Part shown: piece by piece, positions 35,101 to 47,188 of the stretch
Layout of the letters: each line of letters opens with the position of its first letter
Position numbering within the stretch: position 1 is the first letter of the stretch
NCBI RefSeq assembly: GCF_964355755.1
Contig: NC_092671.1
Location: 6,893,001 to 6,957,000, forward strand
Origin: Antedon mediterranea
Taxonomy: Eukaryota; Echinodermata; Crinoidea; Comatulida; Antedonidae
Length of the DNA stretch: 64,000 nt
Direction: 5' to 3'
Translations under genes and position numbers: made by a program
Notes under the pieces: generated by a model
The model's database searches: none
Seen by the model: only the letters and a program-made list of their open reading frames with translations
Told to the model about the DNA's origin: nothing

Positions 35101-38100
35101 GTGTGTCTATCAACAATCGATGGCTGAGTGTAGATGTTATGCAGTTGACAGCAAGCAGAATGGTACCAACCTCATCAGCATACCTGAGGGTACATGCAAA
35201 TGTTTTGTTTTTTTATATGTTAAAAAATTATCATACTACTGCAAAATGTTCTTTTCATGGAAAAAGCCTTTAAAACCCATGATAGATAGATTGACATATT
35301 GTATACAGATAGAAATCCTGTAGGCCCTTTCATTTGACAATTTCCTTTAAATCATATTTGTCTTTTTACTTTTCTTGTATTTGAATGCTTTTTAAAAGTG
35401 GCTTAGTGGTTATGATACTCGGCTACCAATCCAAGGGTCCTGGGTTTAAGTCCTAGATTTTTTTCTAATGACAATGACAATTTGCAACTCTGCTCCCTTG
35501 ACAATTTGCCTAAATATATAAATTTCCAAAATGTTAACAAAAAAAAAGATCTATGAGTGTATGAATGCAATGTTATCTACAGTATTTTAATCAAAGTTTA
35601 AACATATCAGTTTTTTGGCGTAAACATCCTTGTAAACCATGCATTTCCATAATTATAATCCACTTAACAACTTAAATTTTTTATAGAATGTATATAATTA
35701 TACCAGAACCAATAATCCATAGTGGTTGTAGCACTTTTGATTGTTTTGAAACCTGGAGGACAAATTATGCCAATTGTCTTGACCTTGCGTGAATCGTAAT
35801 CAAAGCTGTACATGTTAACTATAATCATCCTCTTACTTCTGTTGATGCGTATTCTTACTTATTTGTCATTATTTGCTCTCTACAGGTAGTAAACAGTACA
35901 TTTTCAAGGAGGTCAAAGGTTGTGATACGGTTGAACGCACGTTGAAAGACATTCTTTTTACAGAAAGTGTGATTTATTGTTTCGGAGCGGTTGCAAGCAT
36001 TTTGGCAACGGTTCTCACATCCTTGCTTCTATGTCATAAAAGGAAATCAAACAAAAGTCCACCGGTATGCGAACAAACAGCATTAGCACACAGTATTGTT
36101 TAGTTAATTTGTTATAACATTTTATGTATTAAATTTCTAAAAGCAGAAAGTTCTATATTAATATTCCAGATTAACAATTAAGCTCTGTCTACACTATCAA
36201 ACTCTTTTTACAAAAGAAATGTGTGATGTGCCCAAATTATTATGGTAGTGATATGACATCATCATGAATGAATGTTGATCTGCCAGATCTATCTATAATT
36301 TTCTCTTTAAACATTTTTTTTAATTTGTTTTGACCTGATTTTATAACCATTTTATAAAAGGCCACATTATATTCATTGAGTTAAGATACATTTGGACCAG
36401 AATTTCTAAAACCCATAACGCAAATTCAGTTTTGAATGCGTTTTATGGCTAGTAGATAATTCAGTATATTCTATTTTTCAGGTTCAAGATTTAAACAGTG
36501 ATGCTTTTGAGAATCCAAACACACATCGCTTTCATTATAACAATAGCAACAGACTATTCCTGCATGGTAGGTTAAAATGTTTATGATTAGCAACAGCATA
36601 TTCTCAATAGTAAAGTCAGGTTTGCTGTACATTATGCATTTCCAATAAGAATTAAAGTATAGAAGTATGGAATGTCTTCTGTTTATCATACAGCCATTTT
36701 CTGAAAACGTTAGACATTCTCAACTTTACTTTATTACTTTTTTTTGGAAACACATACCATAAACACATAAACACATACCATAAACACATAAACACATACC
36801 ATAAACACATACCATAAACACATACCATAAACACATAAACACATACCATAAACACATACCATAAACACATACCATAAACACATACCATAAACACATACCA
36901 TAAACACATAAACACATACCATAAACACATAAACACATACCATAAACACATAAACACATACCATAAACACATACCATAAACACATAAACACATACCATAA
37001 ACACATACCATAAACACATAAACACATACCATAAACACATACCATAAACACATACCATAAACACATACCATAAACACATACCATAATCACATACCATAAA
37101 CACATAAACACATACCATAAACACATAAACACATACCATAAACACATAAACACATACCATAAACACATAAACACATACCATAAACACATAAACACATACC
37201 ATAAACACATACCATAAACACATACCATAAACACATAAACACATACCATAAACCTGACTGTGATATAATTTTAATTTAACCATGTCACAATAATTGATTG
37301 ATTCTAATTTCTTCTCTTACAATATACTAATCTCATGGTTTTCGAATTCCATAATACTTTCTTTTAGGCTTTTAATTCTATTAGACTATTTTCTTTTGTA
37401 ATTATTTACAAAGCATAATCATTGTACGCTACAAGTTTCGTTCATTCTCTATCTATTTCATAATTTAATTTAAATTTAAAATAAATTATATTTTAATTCA
37501 TAGGACCAGGGCAGACATACATTGTTGGACTTGGACGTGAAAACCAGGACAGAAGTGCTCTTATCAACTCTGAGGTAGTACCAAATGTTGAACGAACAAC
37601 TTCTACCACAAATACTACCACCACAACACGAAACTCGCTCACCTTGCCAGGGTATGGACAGAGTCAAAACAGTGCTCAAAGAACTGCGTCTGTCAGAAGA
37701 TCTTCCAGTACATCTTCTGCGGCACTTCCGCGACCTGTTGTAGGTTCACGACATCATTCGATTAGTACTGCGGACAATGTGGCAACACGTAGGCCAGGGC
37801 GCCCTCCTCCACTTATACGTGGCGGGTTCATGCAGAGTCATCCTGATGGAAGAGCAGTCCCGGTTTACACGATCCCTGGTTCAAATCAGGCGTACATCTC
37901 ACTAAATGATCTACCATCTCTACAGATGCCAAATATGGACAATGTACCAGCATATATACCACAAATGGCATCATTGAACTCTATGCAAGGTCCATACCCT
38001 AGTGAAGAACCACCCCCTTACAGCCCCTCGGCCGAATATCAAAATAACGAGGTGCCACCTATATTTCCTGCAACAGCTCTGACAACCTTAAACGAGACAT

Positions 38101-39545
38101 CAGAATCTGCGTTATCTTCTCCTTTACGAAGCATACCAGATGTAGTAAATACTGCTGTACCAGTTGATAATGTTCAACATCAAACCTCTCCAGATGTGAC
38201 TGTAAATGATGTCAGTGTAGAAGTGCCTCACACTGACATCACTCTTAATGTAGAATTACCTCACACTGACATCACTTCAAATCGAAATGTAGAAATACCT
38301 CACGATAACGATAACTCACACCCACAAGAGACAATCAATGAATCGATTTTAAATGAAAACTTTACCTTTAGTTCAGGATCTGGTCAAAGTCCACGGACAT
38401 TTCATGATATAACCAGTGCCTCGGTGTACTCAAATTCATCAGTAGATGATGATTATGATCTCAGTAATATCACTGATTGTAGGCCCACTGAGGAGGATAA
38501 CTCAAATAATCTAAGCTTAAAGTATAGTGAACCTGTGAATGTGTCAAGGCTATCTTCTGCTTCAAAGCAGAAATGGAACCTTGGAACAAGCTCAAGAGAG
38601 AGTTTGTCAGCAACTTTGGCATGTCTGCCACAAGAGTCAATCGCAGGAACCAGCAGAACATCATCTGTTGATAATCTAGATGACGTTCCATCTGTATATC
38701 GAGAACAATCAAATGAAACTATGCTTAAAAGTTTACCAAAGGGTGCAAGACCTAAAGTTAAGCCTAAACCAGGAAGGCAGCGAAAGAGAAAGAAAAATAG
38801 TGATTTACGAGCATCAAGTACATCAAGGCTTCTTGATGCAGAATATAATTCTGCCAAAGAAAGTAATCCTGTTGTAATTGACAGTAGTGATGGCGATGCC
38901 ACAAACTATCGTAGTAGAACTAAATCTTTGCCAAATTTAACAAAACAACAATCTGGTAATAATATTGAAATAACTTCTGATAATCCTATCCAAACTGAAA
39001 TGTCTAAACCAGGTTGGCAAGATCGTCCTACGCCTTGGGCCTTTGATGTTGGTACTGTGGATGGTAGGCGAAAAAAGAATAAACATCGCAACACAACTGC
39101 CTTTTATGATCTTATTGAGCGGGCAAATAATTACCAACGTAAAGAAGAGAAACCTCCACAGGATAAACCAAGAAAACAAGAAAATAATAACAATAATAGA
39201 CGCAATAGAAACAAACAAAGTTCGGGATATAATCGCAATCATACTAATCCTCGTCAAAAAGCGAAAATTAGAACAGATCTACCAGCAAGCAGTGCTTGGG
39301 GACCAAAAAAGAACATTCCATCAATTTCTGGACAGTGGGCTAGCAAATCTGCAAAGAGACCGCAGATTATAACTCAGACAGCAGCAGAAACACACATGAA
39401 CAATTTATCTTCATCTAGCAACGAAAGCCTAACGGATGTTATTAGTCTCGTTGCTAATACATCAACATCTTCAACACGCGCAAGAAAGAAACGTGTGATG
39501 TTGGAGGCGGAATCAATTACAGAATTATTGGATACTAGAGTTTAG
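32134..39545 (+). CDS. Four-transmembrane PPxY protein, ENTREP/FAM189-like
   Basis: Exons: 32134-32307, 32466-32522, 34997-35189, 35886-36064, 36482-36566, 37504-39545; the product is 909 aa. Four hydrophobic segments: about 12-37 (LPVCGVFLGLLGIVLFILYL), 50-70, 78-102 (LVVSLCLSIASAVVCVSV) and 160-190 (SVIYCFGAVASILATVLTSL). The loop between segments 3 and 4 has several cysteines (AECRCYAVD, KGCDTV). The long cytoplasmic tail is disordered, serine- and asparagine-rich, with PPPY at 399-402 (a Nedd4/ITCH WW-domain ligand), three nearby PHTDIT-like repeats (near 469-496) and basic blocks near the end. This layout matches ENTREP/FAM189 proteins, which recruit E3 ligases at endosomes, but the C-terminus does not match what I know of that family, so the name is tentative. 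An in-frame TAA upstream supports the start. Confidence 0.8.
34234..34551 (-). other. Unrecognised open frame in an intron
   Basis: A 105-codon minus-strand frame inside intron 2 of the four-TM gene. It contains QLSGAPSNTFIPLDKPGN, which looks less random than its AT-rich surroundings. I cannot assign it; it may be a mobile-element remnant or chance. Confidence 0.15.
35396..35520 (+). mobile_element. tRNA-derived SINE, copy 2
   Basis: A box TGGCTTAGTGG (35399-35409) fits the pol III consensus. B box GGTTTAAGTCC (35443-35453) is one change from consensus. It shares CGGCTACCAATCCAAGGGTC with the 5.4-kb copy and ends in TGCCTAAATATATA. In an intron of the four-TM gene. Confidence 0.78.
36180..36266. 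mobile_element. MITE family A, copy 9 (truncated)
   Basis: Left end AAGCTCTGTCTACACTATC is intact and the copy stops after ATATGACATCATCATGA. The right half is missing. In the four-TM gene, between exons 4 and 5. Confidence 0.82.
36750..37252. repeat. Two-unit minisatellite (13 and 8 bp)
   Basis: About 500 bp built only from ACACATACCATAA (13 bp) and ACACATAA (8 bp), with one single-base variant. The 8-bp unit never occurs twice in a row. The array has no minus-strand stop in any frame, so long open frames there are artefacts. It lies in the last intron of the four-TM gene. Confidence 0.97.
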
Positions 39546-40274
39546 ATATTTATGATATTTTCAATAATGTTTACAATTTTTTATTTTACAACTCTTGGCA
39601 ATTGTATATTGGTAAAATTTTTACAGCAGTTTTTAAAAAAAAATGTTTAGAATTAGCATTGAAGTATATTGTAAAATTTGAGCAAAGTCTTTAAGCGCCA
39701 CATATGGACGAAGTATCTGTTATCGTTCATTTTCTGTTATATTATTAAGGTTGCTATTTGCTATAATTTATTAGGTCTTCCACTTTATACAAAAGTGGTA
39801 ATTTATTTATTGACTGCGTTTTTTTTATTTTTACTGTATTTAAGTGATTCTCGGTGCTGTATCTCCAAAATATTTCCTAGTATAATAGGAAAATTCCATA
39901 AAAGGTTACACTGTGGGTTAGGTTATGATATTAGGGGATACATGTGAACACATGTGATACTGTATTACAACATTTCCTATGATACTGAGGAATAGATACA
40001 GTACTGAGAATCGGCCGCTGTATTGCTATTTGAAAATGTGCAACATAGTTTATTGAAATTTAGTAATATTTATTATTATATATGCTTTTTTTGGTTTGTA
40101 TTCCTTGTACTAAATAGTTGTGTTGTCGTCTACTATGCTTAGTTTTTGCATCGTTTTATTTTAGTACATTCTTTTAACCCGTCCAATTATAAATTACTGC
40201 TGTGTATTTATTTAAACAACTCTGTGTGTGTGATGACATATATAATAATATTATAATCCAAAGGCAAATTACTG

Positions 40275-40455
40275 AAAAAATTACAATGCTGTGGGTATCA
40301 GTGGCTGGATCTCAATGGAGATTAAAAAAAAAAAGCGAAAAGCTAAATCAAAACAATAAAGTAAAACAGCCAGAAAAATTAGACAGAGCTTTCGGGCAAC
40401 ACTAGCCCTTCATCAGTGCAAGTTAAGGAATTTGGATATTGTCATAGTATAAGAA
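40275..40455 (-). mobile_element. Penelope-like fragment with hammerhead-like core, minus strand
   Basis: Inverted near-copy of 23205-23395. On the minus strand CTGATGA, the GGGC/GCCC arms and GAAAGCTCTG are all kept. Confidence 0.55.
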
Positions 40456-41091
40456 CTGGCAAGTGCTGCCTGAGTGGATAATTTATATAATATATTTGAT
40501 AGAGTTGGAATAGTTGCAACAAGTTCTAGAGCATTTTTATTCTCTTAAATATGGGTTGAAACATTTTTTTTTACATTAAAAGAAAAAATATTTACTCTTG
40601 AAATAAAAAAGAAATATACAAATATTTTTTTTTTTTATTTTGTTCAGCTCTGAACAACAAGAATAAAAAAAAATATTGGAATAAAGAAATGGGTTTAAGT
40701 TTTAAAAAGAAAAATACAATAAAGAAATGGGTTTAAGTTTTAAAAACAAATATATTTTCAAATAGGTCTATTAGTTATGTAAGCATATAGATTATATTGT
40801 AATACACAGTATTAGTAGTAGCCCTACGGTATACCATCAATGGTCTCAACCAAAGATCTCTTCTTCAAATGAAACCGGTCCAAGATAGCTACATTATTTG
40901 AAATGTATTTGAGTTTTAATAAATAATGTACAGTACTGATAGTTAATATGAAACCACACATTTTTAAAATCCTTAAGTGAAGAATAAACCATAGAGATTC
41001 CAGAATTTTTATAAATACAATTGTAAGGAATGCCAGTTGGCAGCAATATTCAATCAAAAAAGATCTCGAACCGTCCATTACATAGTTATAT

Positions 41092-41108
41092 CATGGAGTA
41101 ACTCCATG
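41092..41108. mobile_element. Tiny palindromic insert, CATGGAG type (17 bp)
   Basis: The shortest member: CATGGAGT, A, ACTCCATG. It is flanked by the perfect repeat GTTATAT (41085-41091 and 41109-41115). Confidence 0.85.
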
Positions 41109-41534
41109 GTTATATTATTTATATGAATAAGTTGGAGTGTGTGACGTGTATTTGTGTAGTCTTTCAAAGTCATGTATAACACCTTGTTTTATATTGTATG
41201 CTTTTATTTTGTTGTCTATTTTAAGAATGTTATTTATTCCTTTTAGTGAAAATAAAAATGGAGCCATGAGGGGAGACAAAAGCTGTCAAAGACAACTATC
41301 GCCAAAGGGCGTGTTTTTTCAACTCCAGACAAGCAAAAATAAAATAAAGAGTTACAAAAATAGACTATGTACAATATTAAATTCGTGACAATAAGTGTAT
41401 GAAAATCTTTTAAAGCTAAAATTTATATTAATTAAACGTTTTTTGAACAAATTAAATCATCTTTTTATAATTATAAATGTTCCTAAATATTCCAGATCAA
41501 ACAGGTTACGTTTTATTTGAAGTGGCACTTCAGG

Positions 41535-41562
41535 CATGGAGTAAAGAATTCTTTACTCCATG
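41535..41562. mobile_element. Tiny palindromic insert, CATGGAG type (28 bp)
   Basis: Perfect palindrome, CATGGAGTAAAGAA with TTCTTTACTCCATG. The 7-bp flanks CTTCAGG and GTATAGG match only partly, so the duplication is decayed or absent. Confidence 0.7.
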
Positions 41563-41599
41563 GTATAGGACTATTGCCACGGTAGTCTTAGCTTATTCA

Positions 41600-41740
41600 A
41601 ATCTGAATGTTAGATGTTCTTGATGATATTGGCTTTCTGATTAAGTGATTAACTTGATTAAAATTACAAAATGGCCTTTCAAAGTCCGATTTTTATTAAA
41701 CTTGATTTTTCATATTTTTGGGGGACAATACATCTTTAAA
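41600..41740. mobile_element. Element B, right-half relative
   Basis: Ends in GGGGGACAATACATCTTTAAA, matching the right end of the element at 7902-8454. The left limit is uncertain. Confidence 0.5.
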
Positions 41741-42334
41741 TCAAATGCGTCATATCCGCTTCATGCTGCTAAATAAAGCAACACAATTGAGTGTATTGTT
41801 GTTAAGGTATTCATTAATTAATATTAATATTTGATGAATAAAATATGCCTTTATTGCGTACTTACAGAATCAATGGTAATATATAAAAGTTACAGGTAAT
41901 TCCATCAATTGTTCTACATTCAGAATAAGTTTCGACATCTAAACATTTTAACGATCCCCTCCAGCCTGTAACGTGCAAAACATTTTGATGTTCAAAATCA
42001 CATAATAAACATCATGGTTGTAATATTTTTGCTTAAGTCAAGGAGAAGTGCTTAAGTTAAAATTAATCAAACCCGGAATTAATTTTATCTTTTAAAATTA
42101 AATTCGTCATCATTTAAGAAAAAAATGACGTATAGGTTCGGAATGAAATTAGTCATCTAATATTTTAGAAAAAAAATTACGTATAGGCCTACTAGCACGG
42201 AATGAATTTACTTACGGTATGTTTTTATTAACTTAAGCAAAATCATTGAAAAAAAAGGTGGGGGTGGAGGTGCTTGTTTAAGCATGTTTCATAAATCTGG
42301 AATCATTGGTTTTTGTTCTTGTCTTCTTCTTGGT

Positions 42335-42382
42335 GTGGCTTCGTCAAGTTTGTCAAGCCATTGGAAGCCACACCAGCATCAT
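42335..42382. repeat. Hairpin with TGGTGTGGCTTC arms
   Basis: TGGTGTGGCTTC pairs with GAAGCCACACCA across about 20 bases. No 7-bp direct repeat flanks it, so it is not placed with the tiny palindromic inserts. Confidence 0.6.
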
Positions 42383-43602
42383 TTTGGATGCCTCATCACC
42401 TGCAGCCTACGATGATTCATATAAATAAAGTTAATGATTAAAAACATCGTTCTTGTCTTTCGTTTTCCGCAATTGTATTTAAAAGGCTCAACGTATATAA
42501 TGTATTGTCTTTAAATTAATCAGAAATACATCTGACAAAAAACACCATAAACTTTTAGACACATTGTTTTTGTTTGTTTATTATATTGATAGTCTTTATT
42601 AGAGAGTGACCTGATGATATTTTGACCTTAGTTTAATTATTGGAGATATATTTATTATTAGTGCACGCACGAGTCCATCTATTAGCTTAATGACTCGGAG
42701 AGGCCAACACATGACTACTATCTGTTACTAGTGCGTCACTCTATATATACGTCGCGACGTCATCCCGTGATCTTTACTTTCATTTGCTTAAGCATCATCG
42801 TCACGTCATAGTCAATGTTTAAAATATACACAGATGATGTATTAATATAATAGTCTGAGAATATTCATTGTCAATGAACCCCTTGCAACGTCGTCATTTT
42901 TGCGTAGTATTAATTAGCTCGATTGGGATATCTGAATGCTATCGCTCTTTATGACGGGAAGAAACAACACAACAGGCGTTAATATTAAGTTCTTTCCTCA
43001 GAGCTGTAAGCGTGCACGTACGGATACGCGAAATAAATATGACTACATTCATCGATTGGCAAACAATAACAAATACACATTAAAATGTATTTATTCTACA
43101 CTACAGAGTACAGACGTATAGATACACAGATCGCATTAAAATATACTGTGAACCGTCAATTTAACCTTTTTTACATGTATGACGTAGGGAATGTTATGCT
43201 AAGGAATTTTTGATATTTTACGATTAGTTTTGTGACGTATTGTAACGCGTATACGCAAGCGTAATAATAATTATTCTAAAAAGTTTATCCGTCATTACGT
43301 GACAGATAGTGAACTTCCGCGTCTTTTCTATCATCACGAGTACATTAGGAGGAGGGGATACGGTTGACGTGCACATCCCCGGCCCCATTACACTAAACTC
43401 TTGGGGGGTCGTGAATGAGGCGAGAATTTCCCGATGAATAAAACTGTGCGCGTGTGATTGGCAAAATAATGTTCTATGGACCCTCCGAAAGTGCATACGG
43501 TCACAGTACGTGTTTAACTAGTAAGGGGTCTATATACGGTTCACATTTTGACCAATAGTTCGTTGTCAATGGATGTGCCACTTCACTAACATTAATAAAT
43601 TA

Positions 43603-43713
43603 AAGCTCTGTCTACACTATCAAACTAGTTCGACAAAAAAGTGCCCAAATATGGTAGTGATATGACATCCATATGGGCACAACACATAAAGTTTGATAGT
43701 GTAGACAGAGCTT
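43603..43713. mobile_element. MITE family A, copy 10 (short form)
   Basis: 111 bp with both ends intact but most of the central subunits deleted. Confidence 0.88.
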
Positions 43714-43734
43714 AACATATATTCCATCTGGCTG

Positions 43735-43858
43735 TTGTATTACACTGTAGTATGGTAACTTTAATAACCACTGCCTGGGGTTGCGGACACAAATGTGTGC
43801 GCTCTGTTGCTGTCGCAACCCCTGGACCGCTTGTTGTCGAATAAAGAAATGAAATGAA
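43735..43858 (+). mobile_element. CR1/L2-type LINE 3' end
   Basis: A stem with GGGGTTGCG and CGCAACCCC arms is followed by GTCGAATAAAGAAATGAAAT, the hairpin plus short tail expected at the 3' end of such LINEs. No coding part remains. Confidence 0.55.
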
Positions 43859-46800
43859 CATCAGCAATCAATTTTTAGCTTTTCAAGTAAAGGAAATAAC
43901 CAAAATGAATGAAAAACAACCACAAATAATGTTGAGAAATTTATTATATAATTTATGTAGATCTCAATACAGCGAGCGAGACACTTTGCCCTTTATCACA
44001 GGCTACCTATCATCGCATAAAATCCCCCAAATTTGTAATCATATTATTAATCTAATGTACACACACCATCATCATACACAACCTTTCACTCTTGACTCTA
44101 ACAAAATGGTTCTAAATAGATAAAATATAATACCCCTATAGGACATGGTGTCGTAAGAAAAAGAGAGATTATTAATAATTAAGGATAAAAATAGAATGGT
44201 TTTAATTACAAAATAAGTATTATTCTACGTTTTCGGTGCTGACATTTGACTTTTTTTCACATTTTTGTTTTAATTATACATTACAATTATACACTAACAT
44301 ATTATACATACATATACACAATAATATCCCCACTGTATATAGAATGTGTGTATTGTATACTAAATACAAAATATTTAACTGAGGTTAAGAAAGATGTATT
44401 AACCACTGTGAAATGAAATAAAATAGGATATTGAAATGTTTACATTTAAATTAGATTAATAAAATGTATTAAATATTTTAATTACTAGCATATATTAAAA
44501 TATGGATTGAATGTAAAGATGTAAATGTGTTGCAACGGGTAGTGGTGTTTTTCGCTCTATTCATGATTGATTACATCTTGTGTCTCTCCAGTGTTTGCTT
44601 GTAGCAATACTAATGCCAAATTAGTGGTAGGCCTATAGACTTTATACCAAACATGTAGGTGCTGTAAAAATGTATTTAATTGCTGGTTTTAACCAAATCA
44701 ATTGCAATGTTTATTTCTTGAAACTGAGACAAATGTAATGCCACAAATACATAACACAACATTTACAATAAAAATATGATGGTTTATGTTAGTCCCATTA
44801 GTATCATCATCAATAGAAGAATGTTTATTATTGTACTGTAATTATAATCTTTTTACACTACCAATATTAAACACATATCACCTCAAGTTTTGAATTACTG
44901 GGTGGTCAAAATCTATCTCTAAAAATAACCTAAAGCTTACAATAAAACAAAAAGGCGTTTTTTTTTTCTTAAAAATTGCATTTAATATTTGATCAATTAT
45001 AATATGTTTTTAAATTTGTGTTGCTTAAAATTAATTAGAATTTTAGCCATGTCAGTTGTTGACGATGGCTATACACTACACAACAAACAGATTAATTATA
45101 TACTACTTTAGACCAGCTTTACTATAGAATTGAAAATTAATTATATGTTTGTATACTGTATATCAATAACGACAGTGAGCGCTAACGTATTACACATAAT
45201 GTATGTATGAATGGTAGGTAGTGAAGCGTGACCGATATGTCCTGTAATTATCATGGGTTTATTAAACTAGGTCATTGGGTACATATTAATAAACCCCATT
45301 TAAATAAAGCACTCCCAATTTAATCTTCAAAAGAAAAATAAATATTTTAAATGGTTTAAAACCTAAATTATTATTATTACTAAATTAAGAAGAATCAAAT
45401 AACAATACATTTAAAATACACAAATTGTAGTTATTAATCTGGTAAAAGAAGAAAATGATTTCCATTTCCAACTTTTGCATGTCGACACAAAAATCCTATA
45501 TTCAGTGAATGTGCATTTATGAAAAATTTGTTAGTGTTGAGAACAGTGAAAACATAGAACTGTATTGTGTTTCAGAATGTTTACAACTGTAATAGTGTGA
45601 CTGGGGGATAGGTTGAGGTAGCCACATTCCATAGTTCCAACAAGTACTTGATGACCTATGACCTACAACATACTCAATGACTAAGCTTGAGCCTATTGTA
45701 AATTATCCTGAGAACCAAATAAAAGCCATAATATACCAATAATGAAACAAATTTCAATTTCAGTATGGTACAATGAAATACAGGCTTTTTAAAGAATATA
45801 ACCAATTACAGAATAAACGCTAGGAAGTCCAAAGCTTATTTTTCATAGTTAGATGATAATAATATCTGTTCTTGTACAATACAACAGATAATCTTAATAA
45901 TGTATCCATTAATCTTAGAATTCTGCCTAGCAGAATGCTCTTGTGTTTGATATCTAGTAATGTAATCAGTTCATTGTATGTCTATGTAGAGGTTAAGAAA
46001 TGATGCTGATAATTGATACTAGGAAAAAGCATACACAGACCAGACTGGTTTAAGCTGGTCTGATATTATCCTTTAAGAGTTAACAACATGCGTGTAGATA
46101 TAATAATAATAATAATAATACAAAAACAATATTCAATTTTTAATTGTTATTTTGAAACATTAGAGATATATAATAATACAAAAAATTAAATTTTAATTTG
46201 AAATATTTGAGATGGCACATAAATATACTGATACTTAATAATAATTTCTAGAATAGGAATATGATTTCCAGCAATATTTATTTTATTTGAAATTATAAAC
46301 TCAAAATGATTCTTATTGATTCTAGTAAATATGCAATAAAGATATATAAGGGAAAATCAAACGACATAGTCAAAACATAAAGAAAGAAGCAAAATCTGTT
46401 ATTCACCATCCTACATAAAGTAATTTTAAAAAGACAAAACAATAATACGCTTCTGTTTAACAACATTTGAGGACATAAAACTTAATTCTACAATTATACA
46501 TTTCTACTTCATGATTTTCAAATATAACAATAAATATTTAGGACACACAAACTAGTTGTGTCAAGAACGACTATAATATAAGAAGGTACAGTATTACTCA
46601 ATATGCGCGGTATAAAATCTTAAACTTTCCTACCCTACCCTTTTAAACATATCCAACCCGTTTCAAACACACTTTCAACCAGTTTTTGTTTTCAATATCC
46701 ATACACAAATAAAGCAGCAAGGGTAAATAGAATTGCATTAAATAAATTTTAGTCAACATGAATGAACTATAAACAAGATAACAGCCATCATACAAAACAC

Positions 46801-46888
46801 ATTTTAGCAGCGAAAAGGATCACAATTTCTATAACATTAGTAGAAAACATAATTTAAATAAACCTTATTTTAGACAGGTTACCCTTTT

Positions 46889-47038
46889 AAGTTCTGTCTA
46901 CACTACAATATGTGAAATAAAAAATATGATGTGCCCGCATATATGGACACGATGATGTCATATCATGGCCATATTTGGGCACATCACACATTTTTTGTCG
47001 AACTAGTTTCATAGTGTAGACAGAGCTTAAGGTTTGGT
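46889..47038. mobile_element. MITE family A, copy 11
   Basis: Both ends recognisable, with one core CATATTTGGGCACATCACA. Its right end abuts a MITE of family C. Confidence 0.88.
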
Positions 47039-47188
47039 TCCAACTTGGATACAACGCAAGATCGTAAGCGCACTGCAAGTAATTTGACCAACGATGACAC
47101 AATGAATCATTCGAACTGTTGGTTGTGATTGGTCAACTCACTTGAGTTGCACCTACGTCGTTTTGTTGCGTCCAAGTGAACCAAGCTT
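47039..47188. mobile_element. MITE family C, copy 1
   Basis: Starts GGTTTGGTTCCAACTTGGA and ends TCCAAGTGAACCAAGCTTTG, an imperfect inverted repeat. The interior has CGCAAG and TTGTGATTGGTCAACTCACT, shared with the copy at 56.4-56.6 kb. Confidence 0.8.

Noticed and set aside
36652..37283. Long overlapping minus-strand open frames rich in MCLWYVF
   Set aside because: They are translations of the two-unit minisatellite, which has no stop in any minus-strand frame.
38453..39257. Antisense and shifted frames of up to 149 codons
   Set aside because: They are shadows of the 2-kb final exon of the four-TM gene, whose own frame is supported by splice phase.
43224..43496. A 90-codon minus-strand frame in a CpG-richer region
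   Set aside because: No recognisable motif and no splice signals; composition alone is not enough to call a gene.
46030..46058. Palindrome CAGACCAG...CTGGTCTG as a further tiny insert
   Set aside because: The flanks carry no 7-bp direct repeat and the ends do not match the CATGGAG/CAGGGA families.
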